Source of the DNA: DAOUMU01 sp034409055
GTDB lineage: Bacteria; Chloroflexota; Anaerolineae; 4572-78; J111
DNA: 37,615 bases
Assembly: GCA_034409055.1 (NCBI GenBank)
Contig: DAOUMU010000304.1
Location: 1 to 37,615, forward strand
Reading direction: 5' to 3'
Below the pieces are notes generated by a model. The model was not told the origin of the DNA. It made no database searches and saw nothing but the letters and a program-made list of their open reading frames with translations. The position numbers and the translations under genes were made by a program. Of this stretch, positions 14,500-22,280 are shown piece by piece (the first letter of the stretch is position 1; each line of letters opens with the position of its first letter).

Positions 14500-16524
14500 A
14501 TGCGTCAAGATTTGTTGGCTCTCACGCTAGACGATCTTATAACCTTGAGCAATCGGGGGATTGTCAAGCGGGCCCAAAAAGAGTTAGCTAAATTCACCCT
14601 TGAACTGGCTGAAACCGCCGACGGCACAGTCACTACCCGTTGGTCAGACGGGGTTGAGTGCCTTCTGCCGCCAAACAAAACGGTCGGCGAAGCCCACTGC
14701 ACCTGTGCGGCCACCGGCATTTGCCGCCACCTGGTACGGACGGTTTTGGCTTATCAGCAGGTAACGGCTGAGGCCGGTGACCATCAGGAGACACAGGTCC
14801 AACTCTCAGCGCCGTGGGATCCCGGCCAGATAACCGACGAATCCCTGGTTGCCCATTTTCGAAAAGCCACGTTGACCCGTTTGCGTAAGCAGTTTGAAGA
14901 AGGACACGTTATCGAACTGGTCCGCAGCAGCAAGCCGACCGCCCGCTTCCACACCCTGTCCCTCACCGTACGCTTTTTGGTGCCGGATGACGTGCGCTAC
15001 ACCCATTGCGACTGCGATGAAAAAGCGCCGTGTAAACACGTGCCCCTGGCCGTGTGGGCTTTCCGCCAACTGCCTGCCGGGCAAACCGGCGGTATTGTGA
15101 CCACCCGCCAGATAGTCTGGCCGGTACCGGACGAACTTCTGGACGAGCTTGAACGCAGCCTGTGTGACCTGGCTGAAGCCGGTCTTGCTGGTGCGGCCCA
15201 GGCTTTGATTGACCGTTTTCGCCAGCTTGAAGCCACCTGCCGGGCCGAAGGTCTCATCTGGCCCGCCGAAACCGTGGCCGACCTCGTGCAGGAGTACGAA
15301 CGTTACGCCAACCACGACGCCCGCTTTTCACCCATCCACGTGGCCGAGTTAATTGGTGAACTGTGCATCCGCAGTGAGGCCGTTCGCAGTAACACCGGAA
15401 CCGTGCCTCAACTCTTTATTCGCGGTACAGAGAAGGACCGGGAAACCCGAGTCGGTACGGCCCGCCTGGTGGGACTGGGCTGTGGGGTGAAAATTGGGCG
15501 CGGCGGCGTGACTCTGTCGGCCTATCTGCAAGATACCGATTCGGGGGTCGTGGTGGCCGTGCGCCGTGACTTTACCGACCCCACCGACGAGGAAGCCCTC
15601 CCTTTTCCGCAACTGGCCCGGCGGATTGTCATGAAAGGCATTTCGTTGGCCTCACTGGGGGCTAAACAGTTGTTGATTAAGGGCGGTAAACGCCTGGCCA
15701 GCCACCAGTTTATACCGGGCCGGGCCAATGCCGTCGCCAATCCCCAGGCATATCAGTGGGAGTCGCTGCGGGCCCCAACCCTGGCCGCAGATTTCGCCGA
15801 AATTCGAGCGCGCCTCAGGGCACAACCCCCGCTATGCCTGCGCCCCCGGTGGGTGGCCGAAAATCTGTACGTTTGCCCGGTGGCCGGTGTTGAGGCGGCC
15901 CATTTTGCGGTGGCCGAACAGGAAGTGCAGGCCATTCTGCGTGATGAGGCCGGTGAACAAGCCCTGCTCAGGCATCCCTATACCTCACGCGGACGCGAGG
16001 GGGCTGAACGGCTGCTGACCTGGTTGACTCAGCACCCGGAGTGGTTGTGTTTTGTGGTCGGTCGGGTTCGATTAGGAACACAAAGCGGCGGACTGCTGTT
16101 TGAGCCGCTGTCCTTCGTCTTTCAAGAGGGGGCAACCCGGACTATGCTTCAACCCTGGGTTGACAGGGCGGATGAGATGCAGACCCATATTCCCGCCACT
16201 CAAAATAGCCGTGCAGCCGTAACCAGTGAGCCAATTTTCGATTATCCTCGGCAGGTGATGGCAGCCCTGGGAGAACTATTTTTGACCGGTTTGCATCGAG
16301 CTAATCACCAAACGGTTCGTTTCTGGCAGGCGCTGCATCAGCACGGGACTGAGTTGGGCTTTGTCCACTATCTTGACCCGATGACCCGCTTGATAGACTC
16401 GCTTCAGCAAAAAAGCAGTACCCTGCACTGGGATTGGCAGCCTGCGGCTGAGTCTACCCTGGAAATATCTCTTCTTACCCGGCTGGCTCTGGAGGAATTA
16501 TCTTCTGGAGCAGGCGAACCATGA
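14500..16524 (+). CDS. yehQ: protein with two SWIM zinc fingers (YehQ-like)
   Basis: A 674-residue cytoplasmic protein. Two SWIM-type zinc fingers share the spacing CxC-x5-CxH: C67-C69-C75-H77 and C170-C172-C178-H180. SWIM domains bind DNA or protein in other families. The rest, about 490 residues, has no motif I recognise; it is rich in leucine and charged residues. The start is ATG at 14500, 1 nt after the vWA stop, so translation is probably coupled; a longer frame from 14461 would overlap the vWA gene and adds no conserved sequence. It is the last gene of the yeh-type cluster, followed at once by a terminator hairpin. E. coli YehQ is likewise a SWIM protein at the end of its cluster. Confidence 0.87.
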   Translation: MRQDLLALTLDDLITLSNRGIVKRAQKELAKFTLELAETADGTVTTRWSDGVECLLPPNKTVGEAHCTCAATGICRHLVRTVLAYQQVTAEAGDHQETQVQLSAPWDPGQITDESLVAHFRKATLTRLRKQFEEGHVIELVRSSKPTARFHTLSLTVRFLVPDDVRYTHCDCDEKAPCKHVPLAVWAFRQLPAGQTGGIVTTRQIVWPVPDELLDELERSLCDLAEAGLAGAAQALIDRFRQLEATCRAEGLIWPAETVADLVQEYERYANHDARFSPIHVAELIGELCIRSEAVRSNTGTVPQLFIRGTEKDRETRVGTARLVGLGCGVKIGRGGVTLSAYLQDTDSGVVVAVRRDFTDPTDEEALPFPQLARRIVMKGISLASLGAKQLLIKGGKRLASHQFIPGRANAVANPQAYQWESLRAPTLAADFAEIRARLRAQPPLCLRPRWVAENLYVCPVAGVEAAHFAVAEQEVQAILRDEAGEQALLRHPYTSRGREGAERLLTWLTQHPEWLCFVVGRVRLGTQSGGLLFEPLSFVFQEGATRTMLQPWVDRADEMQTHIPATQNSRAAVTSEPIFDYPRQVMAALGELFLTGLHRANHQTVRFWQALHQHGTELGFVHYLDPMTRLIDSLQQKSSTLHWDWQPAAESTLEISLLTRLALEELSSGAGEP

Positions 16525-16535
16525 GAAAACAAATA

Positions 16536-16562
16536 CCCCCCTGCCAAACTACAGCAGGGGGG
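16536..16562. terminator. bidirectional terminator hairpin
   Basis: Perfect 9-bp GC-rich stem CCCCCCTGC (16536-16544) and GCAGGGGGG (16554-16562) with a 9-nt loop, lying between convergent genes. On the minus strand it is followed by TATTTGTTTTCT, which suits termination of the MFS transcript. On the plus strand the tail is CAAAAGAC, so termination of the yeh-type operon may be less efficient. Confidence 0.7.
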
Positions 16563-16661
16563 CAAAAGACTACACACAGTTCTGAAGCAATAGCGACTCT
16601 GGTCGTTTGTGCCGGGTTACGTACACCAGGCACAGTGACCACCTCTGAGGGGACCGGTTAT

Positions 16662-17945
16662 CTATTTGGCTCCTACGGGGACCGTTTCAAGGGTCTTGAC
16701 CGGAGGCCTGATGGAAGCAATAATCGCCGCAGCGACCAGGCACAGGATACCCGAAATCGTGAAGGCCAGGGGGAAGTTGCCCATATCACCCAGTTTACCC
16801 CCCATAATCGGGCCAAAGATACCGCCGACGCCGTAGGACAGGAACACCCAGGCATAGTTTTGGCCGACGAACTTGCTACCAAAGGTATCGGCCGTAATGG
16901 TCGGGAAGAGGGCAAAGTTACCGCCAAAATTAAAGCCGATCAACGTGGCTGCCAGGTAGAGCAAGGCAGGCGTACCGGCCATGAAGGGAAAAGCGATCAT
17001 CATCACCCCTTGCACAGCGGTCATAATGATGATCGAAGTTTTACGACCCAGTTTGTCAGAAATCATACCCCAGCCAATGCGGCCCAGGCCGTTGGCTAAG
17101 GAGAAAAAGACCCCCATAGCCGTTCCGCAGATGGCACTAGCCTGGATAGCGCTGATGCCGTTCGCTTCCAGGGCTTGCGAGGGAAACAGTTTCATCAAAC
17201 CGATACTCATCAACCCGGCGCTGGCACTGAAGAGGAAGGTAACAAAGATCATGTAGAATTGGGGGGTGCGGAGCATATTGCTACTTTGAAAATCTATCGT
17301 GCCCGTTGCTGGTGCGCCCCCTTTCGTAGTCTGGGCTGGCTTCCAGCCGGCTGGCTGCCAACCTTCTGGGGGGAAGGCCATCCACAGGCCGCCGACGACG
17401 ACCGCAATAAAAAAGACCACACCGTAAATGGCAAAGGTTGCGCCCAGCCCCATATTGGCAATCATGTGACCCCATTCGCCGGCCAGCTTGACCCACAACA
17501 AGGCCCCAAAGCCAAATCCGGCCACGGCCAGGCCAGTGATCAGTCCTTTCTTATCGGGGAACCAACGCATACCAACGGCGATGGGCACAACATAAGCCAG
17601 ACCGATGCCAGCCCCGCCGATGACGCCGATGAAAATCAAAAGTACCCAGAAATTGGTGGAGGGAAGTAGACCGGCCAGTAAGTAGCCGAGACCAAGGGCA
17701 ACACCGCCAGCGATGGTCAATTTGCGCGGGCCGACCTTGGGCAGCATTCGCCCGGCAACGACCATCACAATGGCGAAGACGGCCAGGCCGGTTGAAAAGA
17801 CGGCCTGCGTTTGGGCCTTGGTCCAACCTGCCTCGACCAGACTTGGGGTAAAAACTGACCAGGCGTAAATCGCGCCCAGGGAAAGTTGAATTAACAGTGC
17901 CCCTATCACTACCAGGGACCGATTCATTACGTTTTGTTCTGACAT
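16662..17945 (-). CDS. OFA-family MFS transporter (oxalate/formate antiporter-like)
   Basis: Integral membrane carrier of 427 residues with about twelve hydrophobic helices. The opening QLSLGAIYAWSVFTPSL, the region GGAGIGLAYVVPIAVGMRWFPDKKGLITGLAVAGFGFGA and the second-half GRIGWGMISDKLGRK are characteristic of the oxalate:formate antiporter family, whose members carry oxalate, formate, lactate or other monocarboxylates. The exact substrate cannot be told. I prefer the ATG at 17945 because AAAGGAG (17952-17958) is 6 nt upstream; the ATG at 17951 directly abuts it. The long upstream region carries repeats and two Crp/Fnr-like palindromes (18181-18278). The gene converges on the yeh-type cluster and is not obviously linked to it. 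Confidence 0.88.
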   Translation of the reverse strand: MSEQNVMNRSLVVIGALLIQLSLGAIYAWSVFTPSLVEAGWTKAQTQAVFSTGLAVFAIVMVVAGRMLPKVGPRKLTIAGGVALGLGYLLAGLLPSTNFWVLLIFIGVIGGAGIGLAYVVPIAVGMRWFPDKKGLITGLAVAGFGFGALLWVKLAGEWGHMIANMGLGATFAIYGVVFFIAVVVGGLWMAFPPEGWQPAGWKPAQTTKGGAPATGTIDFQSSNMLRTPQFYMIFVTFLFSASAGLMSIGLMKLFPSQALEANGISAIQASAICGTAMGVFFSLANGLGRIGWGMISDKLGRKTSIIIMTAVQGVMMIAFPFMAGTPALLYLAATLIGFNFGGNFALFPTITADTFGSKFVGQNYAWVFLSYGVGGIFGPIMGGKLGDMGNFPLAFTISGILCLVAAAIIASIRPPVKTLETVPVGAK

Positions 17946-18028
17946 AGACATCTCCTTTGGGTTATAGTGTTAGTAAAATAACGGTTATGATATTGGATAG
18001 CTTGATCGATGGGAAGAAAATTCTTTTT

Positions 18029-18088
18029 TGTAGGGCAAGTTGCTAACCTGTCAACGGTGCTGTAGGCAAGTTGGCAACTTGCCCTACA
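18029..18088. repeat. R2 hairpin repeat, copy 1
   Basis: TGTAGGGCAAGTTG (18029-18042) and its perfect complement CAACTTGCCCTACA (18075-18088) form a 14-bp stem around a loop that itself contains CTAACCTGTC and GGCAAGTTGG. A second copy lies at 29797-29855, and degenerate arms occur at 21150-21161 and 21316-21327. It sits in the 687-bp non-coding region between the OFA carrier and the YfhO gene, which otherwise holds the 18181-18278 palindromes and R1 copy 2. Confidence 0.8.
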
Positions 18089-18180
18089 TAATTCAAATGT
18101 GGTTGCCAACATTGCCCCCTGAGTCACTGCTACTGCGTCATCTTTTTCGCCTGGCCAGTCTTCCAGATAACTCTCCTTTT

Positions 18181-18278
18181 GTAACAATAATCACAAACAA
18201 AATACCCTAGAATATTGTAAAGGTAGAGGATATCTTTGTCTAGTGACATTTGTCCACTTTATTTGTGATTATTGTCAC
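18181..18278. promoter_or_regulatory. paired Crp/Fnr-like palindromes or a 98-bp TIR element
   Basis: GTAACAATAATCACAAA (18181-18197) and TTTGTGATTATTGTCAC (18262-18278) are inverted repeats with 16 of 17 matches. Each is itself a palindrome of the form TGTGA-N6-T(C/T)AC, close to the Crp/Fnr consensus. They lie 236-333 bp upstream of the OFA carrier start. A third GTGACA-TT-TGTC palindrome lies between them. Either twin operator sites or the terminal repeats of a small mobile element would explain the pattern. Confidence 0.4.
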
Positions 18279-18436
18279 TGACTTCAAGACTAACCCTCAA
18301 TTTTAGGGGTTTCGCATCTTTCGATTTTGCGGTAACCTTTGAATGATAAAGGAGCATAGCTTTCGAATCAGATCTTTAACATTCGAATCAGCGGCATATT
18401 TTAAGAATAGGCAGGAAGTGACAGGCAATGGTATGC

Positions 18437-18590
18437 GGTAACTGCCTACCCCTATGTCATTCCGAGGAGCGCAGTACCCAAAGGGCATAAACGACGAGGA
18501 ATCTCCGAAACTTTGGCCCAAAAGAGGTCCACTTTACCAAAACCTTGGGGATTCTTCACCTGTTCAGAATGACATGGTAGGTAGTTACGG
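18437..18590. repeat. R1 palindromic repeat, copy 2
   Basis: A 154-bp long-form copy: GGTAACTGCCTACC, TGTCATTCCGAGGAGCG, then CAGTACCCAAAGGGCATAAA (absent from copies 1 and 3), ending CAGAATGACATGGTAGGTAG plus TTACGG. Copy 4 (37480-37615) shares the same extra block. It lies just downstream of the YfhO gene. Confidence 0.85.
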
Positions 18591-18632
18591 TATGCGATTA
18601 TTTGGCGGGAAATAGGGGAGCCAGACAATAGG

Positions 18633-21095
18633 TTATCGAGACCGATTGGACTCAGTAGCTGACTGTTTTGTTTGCTTGGTCGTAAAAGCAACAACGACCA
18701 GAGCGGTTAGCATCAGCAAAGACAGGAGCAGGCCCAGTTTGAAGGATAGGGGCCGGTAGGCAAAGCGAACGGTATGCTCGCCCGCCGGCATAAAAACCGC
18801 CCGGCCAATGTAATTGGCTCGATAGATGGGGGAACGTTGTCCGTCTACGATGGCCACCCAGCCCGGATAATAGGTGTCGAGTAAAACCAGATAGCCGTCG
18901 TTAGCCAGGCTGGTTTGTATCTCCAACACCTGGGGATTTTGCCTGGTGATAGCCGCTGTGCTGTTTGTGGCCGAGGTCGAGGAGAATAGCGGGGGAATAT
19001 TGGTTTCTGACTCAAGGATCACCGTCTGGCGGGGATCGATGTTGCGGCTTTGGAAATAGGTCAGTGCCTCGGCGGGATTATCAACTTGAATGGCCTGGTG
19101 GACAATAAAGGCGCGAGGCAGTGGGTTTTTGTTTTCGTAGACAAAGGAGTGGTCATCACTGTAGACGAGAGGATAGGCTGAGGCTACATCCGCTCCCATC
19201 TGGCCGAGAGTTAGTAAGTAACGCGCCCCGATGACCTGAATAGCCTGGACCGGGTCGGTTTCGTGCAAGAAAGTATCATACCGGGCAATACGCAGGGATG
19301 AACCGTGCCCACCGGCGCTATAAACCTGGTAGACAGAGGGAAAATATTGTCCCAGGTGGCTGACTGCCGCCTCCTCACTGCCCATGCCCAGGGGAAAGAT
19401 GCGTTTCTGACCCACATTTTTTAGGACGTATTGCGCCCCACCCGATAGTTGCCACCACCAATCATCAGGTTTGGTGGGATTAATGGTGGTACCGCCGGCC
19501 ACTATGAGGTCACTTGACACGGCCAGGATGAGCAGCACAGCAAATGTGTTGGCAGTGATACGCCGGCTGGCAAACAAGCTAAAGAGGATCGTAGTAACGA
19601 TGAGGTTGGTTAACAGTAAAAAGACCGGGATACTTAGACCCGCCAGCCAGCCCAGCAGCAGCCGGTCCCGGTAAACCGGGTGGGTGTTAAAGCCTTTCTG
19701 GAAAAGTGCAGTGACTAATTTGCGGTAGGGTTCAGCCAAATTACTGCCACTCCAGGACAATAAATCGGTCCTAAAGACCCAGGCCATAATCACCCCGATC
19801 CCTAATAACAATCCGCTCAACAACAGGATGATCAGGGTAGACCGGGGCAGACCTCTTTTGAGTAAGGCTTCCAAGCCAAAGCCGGCCAGCAAGGCCAGGG
19901 CCAGGTTGACCACCATCAACCAACGCGACGGGATACGAAATAGGGCAAAGCCGGGTAAATACTGGATAAAATATTCGTATAGTGGTGTGAATCTACCCAT
20001 AACCAACAAGGCCGCCCCAATCAAGAGCAGTATAAAAAACAAGATTTCTCTTTTCCGGTGGTGCCTCCAGCTAAAGAGAGACAGCAGCAAGGGGATGAAA
20101 CCGATGTAAATAAAAACCTCTTGAAAAGGGTCGCCTCCTTTAAAGCCGATCACGTTATTGCCAAAGGCACTGGGCAGCAGCAGGTTAAGCCACATGAGCG
20201 GTAGGAGAGAGTTATGAATTAGAAAGTCTAACCCCCGTTCCTGAGCGCGGACCGAAAGCTGCTGCAGCTCAAAGGTCGGCAGCAGTTGGGGAGCGGCCAA
20301 AAGCCAGCCAGTGAGGATTGTCACGGCCAACAGCAGGCCGGTGTGCAGGGCATAACGGATATTTCTCCGGCTTCCGTTGTGGCCAAAAAAGAAATCAGCT
20401 CCGGTTGTGTACAGGCCATAACCTGAGATGGTGAGCAGGGTGTAAAAAACAATTTGCGGTTGGGCGGTGAAGATTTGTAAGGCCAGGGGGATGCCGGCCA
20501 GCATCGCCACCAGCCAACTGCGCTTTTGGGTGACCTGGATAACAGCATATAGAATCAATGGCAACCAGGTCGCCCCGGTCATGATGTTGAGATTAGGCAC
20601 CTGGGCCATTAAAAAACCGCCAAAGCCAAAGGCCAGCCCGGCCATGGTCGCCGCAGCCGGTCCCAGTCCCAATGAGCGGGCCAGGGTAAACGTAAAGAGA
20701 GCGGCCAGGGTCAAATGGATCAGGATAAAGACAGAAAGTTCAAGCGATGGCGGCAATGAACTCAGAAACAGGCTACTCAGCGGGTATAACACGCCGATTT
20801 GAGTTTCCGCCAACAGCGGGATGCCGGTATCCTCGTAAGGATCCCACAGGGGGATCCGGCCGGCCAGCCACTCCTGGGCGGCAAAAATGTGGCGGGGGAA
20901 ATGGATCCAGCTTAAATCTGTCCAATAAAGGGTTTTTTGGCCGAAAATGATTTCCGGGAAGGCCAGGCAGGGTAAGATCAGAAATAAGATCAGGACCCAC
21001 AGAAATGAGTGGCGAGGGATTGTTCTCAAAAAAGAATTCAAAGTAATGCCCGGATTGACTGAAAATCTGGCCAGGATTGTAACACAGCAGCGCAT
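18633..21095 (-). CDS. YfhO-family multi-spanning membrane protein
   Basis: A large membrane protein of about 820 residues with a dozen or more hydrophobic segments, an N-terminal TM, the family motif LWDPYEDTGIPLLAE followed by LYPLSSLF, and an extracytoplasmic C-terminal region (YPGWVAIVDGQRSPIYRANYIGRAVFMPAGEHTVRFAYRP) ending in a last TM and a basic tail. This is the YfhO/GT-C-like architecture implicated in glycosylating cell-surface polymers in Bacillus (family knowledge). I chose ATG at 21095 (MRCCVTILARFS); the open frame runs back to 21317, but that extension is translated from the R1 repeat (HRERRISYF, LPEIPRRCAPRND) and is not real protein. Ribosome site weak. Divergent from lspA. 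Confidence 0.82.
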   Translation of the reverse strand: MRCCVTILARFSVNPGITLNSFLRTIPRHSFLWVLILFLILPCLAFPEIIFGQKTLYWTDLSWIHFPRHIFAAQEWLAGRIPLWDPYEDTGIPLLAETQIGVLYPLSSLFLSSLPPSLELSVFILIHLTLAALFTFTLARSLGLGPAAATMAGLAFGFGGFLMAQVPNLNIMTGATWLPLILYAVIQVTQKRSWLVAMLAGIPLALQIFTAQPQIVFYTLLTISGYGLYTTGADFFFGHNGSRRNIRYALHTGLLLAVTILTGWLLAAPQLLPTFELQQLSVRAQERGLDFLIHNSLLPLMWLNLLLPSAFGNNVIGFKGGDPFQEVFIYIGFIPLLLSLFSWRHHRKREILFFILLLIGAALLVMGRFTPLYEYFIQYLPGFALFRIPSRWLMVVNLALALLAGFGLEALLKRGLPRSTLIILLLSGLLLGIGVIMAWVFRTDLLSWSGSNLAEPYRKLVTALFQKGFNTHPVYRDRLLLGWLAGLSIPVFLLLTNLIVTTILFSLFASRRITANTFAVLLILAVSSDLIVAGGTTINPTKPDDWWWQLSGGAQYVLKNVGQKRIFPLGMGSEEAAVSHLGQYFPSVYQVYSAGGHGSSLRIARYDTFLHETDPVQAIQVIGARYLLTLGQMGADVASAYPLVYSDDHSFVYENKNPLPRAFIVHQAIQVDNPAEALTYFQSRNIDPRQTVILESETNIPPLFSSTSATNSTAAITRQNPQVLEIQTSLANDGYLVLLDTYYPGWVAIVDGQRSPIYRANYIGRAVFMPAGEHTVRFAYRPLSFKLGLLLSLLMLTALVVVAFTTKQTKQSATESNRSR

Positions 21096-21149
21096 GAAAT
21101 GTAAAAAGTAACCACTGTTGTAAGGTAATTTGCTAAATTGCCCCTCCCC

Positions 21150-21327
21150 GTAGGACAAGTTAGGTTCTGTTGACATTTGCCTAAAAATGTCATTCCGAGG
21201 AGCGCAGCGACGAGGAATCTCCGGCAACGAGGACAAATTCAAGGCGAAATAGGAGATTCTTCGCTCCCTGTGGTCGCTCAGAATGACATAATCCGAAATG
21301 TCAACACGCCCTAGCAACTTGTTCTAC
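21150..21327. repeat. nested palindromes: R2-like arms around R1 copy 3
   Basis: Three concentric inverted repeats: outer GTAGGACAAGTT (21150-21161) with AACTTGTTCTAC (21316-21327), 11 of 12; middle TGTTGACATTT (21168-21178) with AAATGTCAACA (21296-21306), perfect; inner R1 copy 3 (21187-21289) from ATGTCATTCCGAGGAGCG to GAATGACAT. It looks like an R2-type element interrupted by another palindromic element and R1. It lies in the YfhO-lspA divergent spacer. Confidence 0.75.
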
Positions 21328-21377
21328 AACTTATTTGAAATGCATCCATATAAAATGAATTTAGGCACAAAATCTTG

Positions 21378-21406
21378 TTGCAGATTAAGGCAGAGTAAGG
21401 TACAAT
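21378..21406 (+). promoter_or_regulatory. sigma70-type promoter of lspA operon
   Basis: TTGCAG (21378-21383) and TACAAT (21401-21406) separated by an ideal 17 bp. The predicted start near 21413 gives a leader of about 29 nt to the AAAGGAG and the proposed ATT start of lspA. Confidence 0.6.
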
Positions 21407-21441
21407 AAAAATATACCCCAAGAGGCAAAGGAGAGCTTCCC

Positions 21442-21984
21442 ATTAACCGGCAACAAACCAATATTTCAACGTCCAGAAATTTTCCCACCTTTCCATCCAT
21501 CCTGGGCATCGCGGCCATTATTTTTGCCCTGGATCAGGCGACCAAATTCCTGGTTCTGAGACACATCCCCCTCGAAGAGTCTTGGACCTTTTTCCCGGCT
21601 TTGGCCAGAGTTTTTAAGTTTACTTTTATTACCAATACCGGCGCTGCTTTTGGTATGTTTCCCCAACTGGGAAGCGCTTTTATGGTCGTGGCCATTGTCG
21701 TTATTATGGCCATTATTATCTTCTATCGCCATCTACCGACGGGAAACGTCTGGGTTCGGGTTAGCCTGGGCCTGCAATTGGGGGGGGCGATGGGGAATCT
21801 GTTAGATCGTATTTTGCACGGTTACGTCGTCGATTTTGTCGACATTGGTTTTTGGCCTATTTTTAATCTGGCTGATTTGTCTATTGTCATTGGTGTATCT
21901 ATTTTGGCTTACTATCTTTGGAATGAAGAAGATGCTGCAGACCAGGCGGGAAGAAACGTACCCCGCCTATCGGAAGGAGGCTAA
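21442..21984 (+). CDS. lspA: lipoprotein signal peptidase II, probable ATT start
   Basis: Membrane aspartic protease that removes signal peptides from diacylated prolipoproteins. Four TM segments; catalytic aspartates in GNLLDRI (D122) and FNLADLSI (D145); conserved TNTGAAFGMF. The frame contains no ATG, GTG or TTG between the upstream stop (about 21412) and the TTG at 21601, yet TM1 (SILGIAAIIFALDQATKFLV) is encoded before 21601 and is needed for the fold. AAAGGAG (21427-21433) lies 8 nt before an in-frame ATT at 21442, which I take as the start, giving 180 residues, normal for the family. A standard caller would truncate it to 127 residues at 21601. First gene of an apparent operon with the small gene and rluD. 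Confidence 0.85.
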   Translation: MNRQQTNISTSRNFPTFPSILGIAAIIFALDQATKFLVLRHIPLEESWTFFPALARVFKFTFITNTGAAFGMFPQLGSAFMVVAIVVIMAIIIFYRHLPTGNVWVRVSLGLQLGGAMGNLLDRILHGYVVDFVDIGFWPIFNLADLSIVIGVSILAYYLWNEEDAADQAGRNVPRLSEGG

Positions 21985-21986
21985 TT

Positions 21987-22274
21987 GTGAGTAATTTATC
22001 GAATCGATTTTCTCTGCTACGTCCCCGGTCCCTTTTAGATAAGATTAAAGGATATAGTCGCAAAGCGGGTGAGTTGGGACCCCAGGTGCGTGAACTGGTC
22101 TTTGGTTTTGGATTACGGTCAACGGTGGACGTAGATCGTTGGTCGTTGCCGGTTAAATTGTCCCGCCACCGACTTTTGCAACGGCAACGCGCCTATCAAC
22201 TGGCCGGGGGGGATCGTTCTAGCATGGCCATGTACGCTTTGAATAAAGCTCGCCACCAACGACAGCAACTGTAA
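21987..22274 (+). CDS. small basic protein of unknown function in lspA-rluD operon
   Basis: A 95-residue basic protein starting at GTG 21987, 2 nt after the lspA stop, with GGAGG 7 nt upstream; 6 nt separate its end from rluD. No signal peptide or membrane segment. Visible segments: RPRSLLDKIKGYSRKAGELG, LVFGFGLRSTVDVDRW and the basic C-terminus KARHQRQQL. I do not recognise the family. Tight packing between two housekeeping genes and a good ribosome site support a real gene. Positive charge is compatible with RNA or membrane-surface binding, but that is speculation. Confidence 0.65.
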   Translation: MSNLSNRFSLLRPRSLLDKIKGYSRKAGELGPQVRELVFGFGLRSTVDVDRWSLPVKLSRHRLLQRQRAYQLAGGDRSSMAMYALNKARHQRQQL

Positions 22275-22280
22275 GCCTCA

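Noticed and set aside
16521..17099. Plus-strand frame of 192 codons
   Set aside because: Antisense shadow of the OFA carrier, with biased composition and no motif.
21096..21317. N-terminal extension of the YfhO-family reading frame
   Set aside because: It is translated from the R1 repeat and adjacent palindromes (HRERRISYF, LPEIPRRCAPRND); the ATG at 21095 fits the family N-terminus.
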